In this document: piece after piece, positions 6,606 through 9,277 of the stretch
Layout: each line of letters starts with the position of its first letter
How positions within the stretch are numbered: the stretch's first letter is position 1
Assembly (NCBI GenBank): GCA_004553405.1
Contig: SFLO01000022.1
Coordinates: 1 to 9,277 of the forward strand
From: Coriobacteriaceae bacterium
GTDB lineage: Bacteria; Actinomycetota; Coriobacteriia; Coriobacteriales; QAMH01
DNA length: 9,277 bases
Reading direction: 5' to 3'
Made by a program: the position numbers and the translations under genes
Notes under the pieces: model-generated
What the model was told of the DNA's origin: nothing
The model's database searches: none
The model's input: only the letters and a program-made list of their open reading frames with translations

Positions 6606-9143
6606 GTGCTCGAGCTGATCATCACAGAGAAAAACGACGCGGCCAACAACATCGCCAAGCTCCTGGCAGAGGGCCCCGTCAAGGCGGACAAGGTCTATGA
6701 CACCCCTGTCTACCGCTTCAAGCGCGGCGGTCACGACTGCGCCACCATCGGCCTGCGCGGCCACATTCTCGAAGTCGAGTTCCCGGCAGAGCTGGTCTGG
6801 GGCAAGAGGCGCGGCTGGGTGGGCCTCACCGCAGAGGGGGAGGTCATCGAGGCCCAGCTTCCTGCATCGCTGCCCACGCCTCCCTGGGAGAAGAAGCGCA
6901 AGCCCTTCACGGCAGAGGGAGTGGACCTCAAGGGCTGGAAGATCCCCTCGCTGCCCTACCTCACCTACGCCCCGCTCATCAAGACCCCCAAGGAAAAGGG
7001 CATCATCCGCAGCCTGCGCAACCTCGCCAAGAAGGCAGACGCCATCGTCATCGCAACGGACTTCGACCGCGAGGGAGAGCTCATCGGCCTAGACGCCCTG
7101 AGCATCGTCCGCGCGGAAAACCCCGCTGCTCCCATCAGCCGCGCGCGCTACAGCGCCTTCATCAAGCAGGAGATCCAAGAGGCCTTCTCCGAGGCCAAGC
7201 TCGTGCAGCTCGACTTCGACCTCGCCCATGCGGGGGAGAGCCGCCAGCACATCGACCTCATCTGGGGTGCCGTGCTCACCCGCTACCTCACCGCCGTCAA
7301 GTACAGCGGCATCGGCAACGTGCGCAGCGCCGGCCGCGTCCAGACGCCCACCCTGGCCCTGGTGGTTGCCAAGGAGAAGGAGCGCCAGGCCTTCGTCCCA
7401 GAGGACTACTGGGTCCTCAGCGGCAGCTTCGCCCCGGTGGGGGAGGAGCCCTTCCAGGGCACCCACGTCAAGGGCCGCTTCAAGGTGGAAAGCGAGGCGC
7501 GCGCCGCCTTCGCCCATGTGGAGCACGCCAGCAGCGCCAGCGTGGCATCTGTGGAGAAGAAGCGCCGCAAGGTGCCCGTGCCCGCACCCTTCAACACCAC
7601 CAGCCTGCAGGCCGCCGCTGCGGGCATCGGCATGAGGCCCAGCCGCACCATGAGGGTGGCGGAGAGCCTCTACATGAGCGGCTACATCACCTACCCCCGC
7701 GTTGACAACACGGTCTATCCAGACGGCCTGGACTATACCGCCACGCTCAAGATGCTTTCGGGCAACCCGGCGTATGCGCCCTACGCGCAGCAGATCATGG
7801 GCGCAGCCAAGAGCGGCGGCTACCACCCCACCAGGGGCAAGCAGTTCTCCACGGACCACCCGCCCATCTACCCCACCGGCTTGGGAGACCCCGACAAGCT
7901 CACGGCCGAGCAGTGGAAGCTCTACAACCTCATCGCGCGCCGCTTCATGGCAACGCTCATGGACCCTGCCGAAGTCGAGGGCACCACGGTGCACATGCTG
8001 GTGGAGGGCGAGGAGTTTTCTGCCAAGGGCGACGTCTTGGTCGTACCGGGCTTTCGCGCCGTCTACGCCTACGGCCTCAAGAAAGACGAGCAGATGCCCG
8101 CCCTGCAGGTCGGCCAGGAGCTGGGCTTCTCCAACCCCGTGCTCGAGGCCAAGCAGACCGAGCCCCCCGCGCGCTACAGCACCGGCAAGCTCGTCCAGGA
8201 AATGGAGAAGCGCGGCCTGGGCACCAAGGCCACCCGCGCGGACATGATCGAGAAGCTCTACGACCGCAAGTACATCGTGAACGACCCGATCGAGCCCACC
8301 AAGCTGGGCTTCGCCGTCATCGATGCCCTCGAGCGCTTTGCACCTGCCATCACCACGCCGGACATGACCGCCCAGCTCGAGCAGGAGATGACGAGCATCG
8401 CCGAGGGCAAGGACCAGCGAGACAACGTCGTCAACCACTCCCGCCAGCTGCTCGGCGCGGTCATGGAGGACCTCATCCCCCGCTCAGACGAGATGGCAGA
8501 GGCCATCACAGAGGCCGTGGTCGCAGACAGCCGCGTGGGCAGCTGCCCCAAGTGCGGAGGCGACCTCTGCGTGAAGACCAGCGCCAAGACCCGCGGCAGC
8601 TTTGTGGGCTGCAACTCCTGGCCGGACTGCGACGTCACCTACCCGCTGCCCCAGGGCCGCTACGATGTAGCCGAGGAGCCCTGCCCGCACTGCGGCGGCG
8701 CCCAGATCAAGGTGACGCCCTTCCGCTCCAGGGGCTACGTCCACTGCCTCGACCCGGAGTGCGTGAGCAACCAGGAGCCCAGCGTCGACGTGGGAGAGTG
8801 CCCGGTTTGCACCGCTGCCGGCCGCGAGGGGCGCCTCATCGCCCAGAAGAACCCGCGCACGCTCAAGCGCTTCATCCGTTTCCCCAAAATCATTGATGTG
8901 GAACTCGATATAGCCCATCTCCACCGATTTTTTGATCAATCGGGAAACGGTGGATTTGGAAATGAACAAATTCTTTGCAATTACGTCCTGCGGCAGGCCA
9001 AGCTGGTAATACTGCTTTGCCGCGCTCATCATCAAGGACCAGTTCTCGTTTCCGTTTTTTGCGCGCTCAGCCATTTCTCAGGCACCCCCACAAAGCGAAC
9101 AACTATTGTTATTATACATCTTTTTTTGCGCAGGCGCAAATAG
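6606..9143 (+). CDS. topB: Type IA DNA topoisomerase, C-terminus replaced at a breakpoint
   Basis: The enzyme cuts and rejoins one DNA strand to relax or decatenate DNA. The TOPRIM domain opens LIITEKNDAANN (catalytic Glu8) and holds TDFDREGE with Asp152, Asp154 and Glu158. GNVRSAGRVQTPTL follows, and the active-site Tyr363 sits in GYITYPRVDN, typical of the archaeal-like group. Zinc ribbons follow: Cys647/650/669/675, Cys693/696/714/719, and a third starting at Cys732/735. The third is cut after NPRTLKRFIR (residue 758, base 8879), just where its second cysteine pair should come. The remaining 87 codons to TAG 9141-9143 are antisense to a regulator gene and have lower GC, so they are not genuine topoisomerase sequence. 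The GTG at 6606 is the only start that keeps Glu8, but its binding site is weak (AGGGAAAG). The gene is divergent from comF. Confidence 0.9.
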   Translation: MLELIITEKNDAANNIAKLLAEGPVKADKVYDTPVYRFKRGGHDCATIGLRGHILEVEFPAELVWGKRRGWVGLTAEGEVIEAQLPASLPTPPWEKKRKPFTAEGVDLKGWKIPSLPYLTYAPLIKTPKEKGIIRSLRNLAKKADAIVIATDFDREGELIGLDALSIVRAENPAAPISRARYSAFIKQEIQEAFSEAKLVQLDFDLAHAGESRQHIDLIWGAVLTRYLTAVKYSGIGNVRSAGRVQTPTLALVVAKEKERQAFVPEDYWVLSGSFAPVGEEPFQGTHVKGRFKVESEARAAFAHVEHASSASVASVEKKRRKVPVPAPFNTTSLQAAAAGIGMRPSRTMRVAESLYMSGYITYPRVDNTVYPDGLDYTATLKMLSGNPAYAPYAQQIMGAAKSGGYHPTRGKQFSTDHPPIYPTGLGDPDKLTAEQWKLYNLIARRFMATLMDPAEVEGTTVHMLVEGEEFSAKGDVLVVPGFRAVYAYGLKKDEQMPALQVGQELGFSNPVLEAKQTEPPARYSTGKLVQEMEKRGLGTKATRADMIEKLYDRKYIVNDPIEPTKLGFAVIDALERFAPAITTPDMTAQLEQEMTSIAEGKDQRDNVVNHSRQLLGAVMEDLIPRSDEMAEAITEAVVADSRVGSCPKCGGDLCVKTSAKTRGSFVGCNSWPDCDVTYPLPQGRYDVAEEPCPHCGGAQIKVTPFRSRGYVHCLDPECVSNQEPSVDVGECPVCTAAGREGRLIAQKNPRTLKRFIRFPKIIDVELDIAHLHRFFDQSGNGGFGNEQILCNYVLRQAKLVILLCRAHHQGPVLVSVFCALSHFSGTPTKRTTIVIIHLFLRRRK
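8880..9074 (-). pseudogene. SorC-family transcriptional regulator, N-terminal HTH only (truncated at breakpoint)
   Basis: The first 65 codons, from ATG 9074, encode a helix-turn-helix typical of SorC/CggR/B. subtilis DeoR-type regulators: AAKQYYQLGLPQDVIAKNL, then SKSTVSRLIKKSVEMGYI (residues 18-56). GGGGGTG lies eight bases before the ATG. In intact family members a sugar- or nucleoside-phosphate-binding domain of about 250 residues follows. Here the frame instead runs on to 8484 through DNA that is the antisense strand of the topoisomerase zinc ribbons, so the effector domain is missing. The lower GC of this stretch differs from everything to its left. The neighbouring deoC-like fragment suggests a regulator of deoxyribonucleoside catabolism, like B. 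subtilis DeoR. That specificity is inferred from linkage alone. Confidence 0.8.
9111..9139 (-). promoter_or_regulatory. Promoter of the SorC-family regulator
   Basis: On the - strand a perfect TATAAT (9116 to 9111) is preceded at 17 bases by TTGCGC (9139 to 9134), a partial -35. Transcription would start near 9104, giving a leader of about 30 bases. The -35 lies inside a palindrome, so the promoter is probably regulated. Confidence 0.7.
9125..9140. promoter_or_regulatory. Palindromic operator candidate
   Basis: TTTGCGC-AG-GCGCAAA is a perfect 7+7 inverted repeat with a 2-base centre. It covers the -35 region of the regulator promoter. SorC-family proteins commonly bind palindromes and repress their own genes, so autoregulation is a reasonable inference. 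No run of T follows on either strand that would make it a terminator. Confidence 0.5.
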
Positions 9144-9191
9144 CGGGGGCACATTGGGAGGGCCGCTCTGAAACGAAACCAGGAAAGGGCG

Positions 9192-9277
9192 CTATTCCTC
9201 AACCAGCTTGCTTGTGGCGCTGGCTCCCACCCTGTTCGCGCCTGCCTCAATCATGGCCAAAGCGGTTTGGCGGGTAC
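9192..9277 (-). CDS. deoC: Deoxyribose-phosphate aldolase, C-terminal end (partial)
   Basis: The last 27 codons of a gene enter from the right edge, with TAG at 9194-9192. The peptide TRQTALAMIEAGANRVGAS, then ATSKLVEE, resembles the C-terminal AMIEAGATRIGASAGVKIVE stretch of DeoC. DeoC splits deoxyribose-5-phosphate into acetaldehyde and glyceraldehyde-3-phosphate in deoxynucleoside breakdown. The regulator fragment lies 117 bases downstream on the same strand. B. subtilis places its SorC-family deoR next to the deoxyribose aldolase gene, so the pairing makes sense. The fragment is short, and another TIM-barrel aldolase cannot be ruled out. Confidence 0.7.
   Translation of the reverse strand, partial: TRQTALAMIEAGANRVGASATSKLVEE

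Noticed and set aside
8484..8879. Continuation of the SorC-family frame to 8484
   Set aside because: This part is exactly antisense to the topoisomerase zinc ribbons, whose cysteine spacing is clearly under protein-level constraint. The antisense product is Ala/Gly-rich without regulator-domain features.
9125..9140. Palindrome read as a transcription terminator for the deoC-like gene
   Set aside because: On the - strand it is followed by A, not T, and on the + strand no T run follows. It overlaps a good promoter, so an operator is more likely.
9032..9250. Small - strand frame upstream of the regulator
   Set aside because: It runs over the promoter, palindrome and deoC stop region in another frame and has no recognisable features.

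Overview
The window is GC-rich, densely coded bacterial DNA, with short operon gaps and GTG or ATG starts. The gene content fits a high-GC anaerobe of the Coriobacteriia type: a lysine riboswitch in front of an NhaC-family carrier, a Tat operon joined to hypA/hypB, and an archaeal-type topoisomerase IA with zinc ribbons. That lineage is inferred from gene content and GC alone. Both ends cut through genes, so this may be a short contig.

Left part (1-3271, + strand). The C-terminus of MtnA (methylthioribose-1-phosphate isomerase) is followed by a promoter and a well-preserved lysine riboswitch. The riboswitch has a translational-type expression platform and precedes an NhaC-family antiporter homologue, most simply read as a lysine importer (LysW-like). 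A strong terminator follows. Next comes an unrecognised membrane protein with its own promoter, ending at a hairpin shared with the convergent operon.

Middle part (3302-6501, - strand). Reading leftwards the order is comF, tatB, tatC, hypA, hypB. The last four are packed with gaps of 2 to 10 bases and are probably one transcript. Tat exports folded, cofactor-loaded proteins, and HypA/HypB deliver nickel to [NiFe]-hydrogenase. The two halves of the operon therefore plausibly serve the same exported metalloenzymes, although no hydrogenase structural gene is in view.

Right part (6606-9277). A topoisomerase IA gene starts divergently from comF and reads normally to about base 8879, in the middle of its last zinc ribbon. 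There the DNA changes abruptly to lower GC. What follows is, on the opposite strand, the first 65 codons of a SorC-family regulator with its promoter and a palindromic operator candidate, then the last codons of a deoC-like aldolase gene. Each gene is cut at the same point and runs on antisense to the other. This is a rearrangement or assembly-chimera junction and is the most unusual feature of the window. The most interesting intact system is the lysine riboswitch and transporter unit. I see no CRISPR array, tRNA, rRNA, insertion sequence or phage gene.
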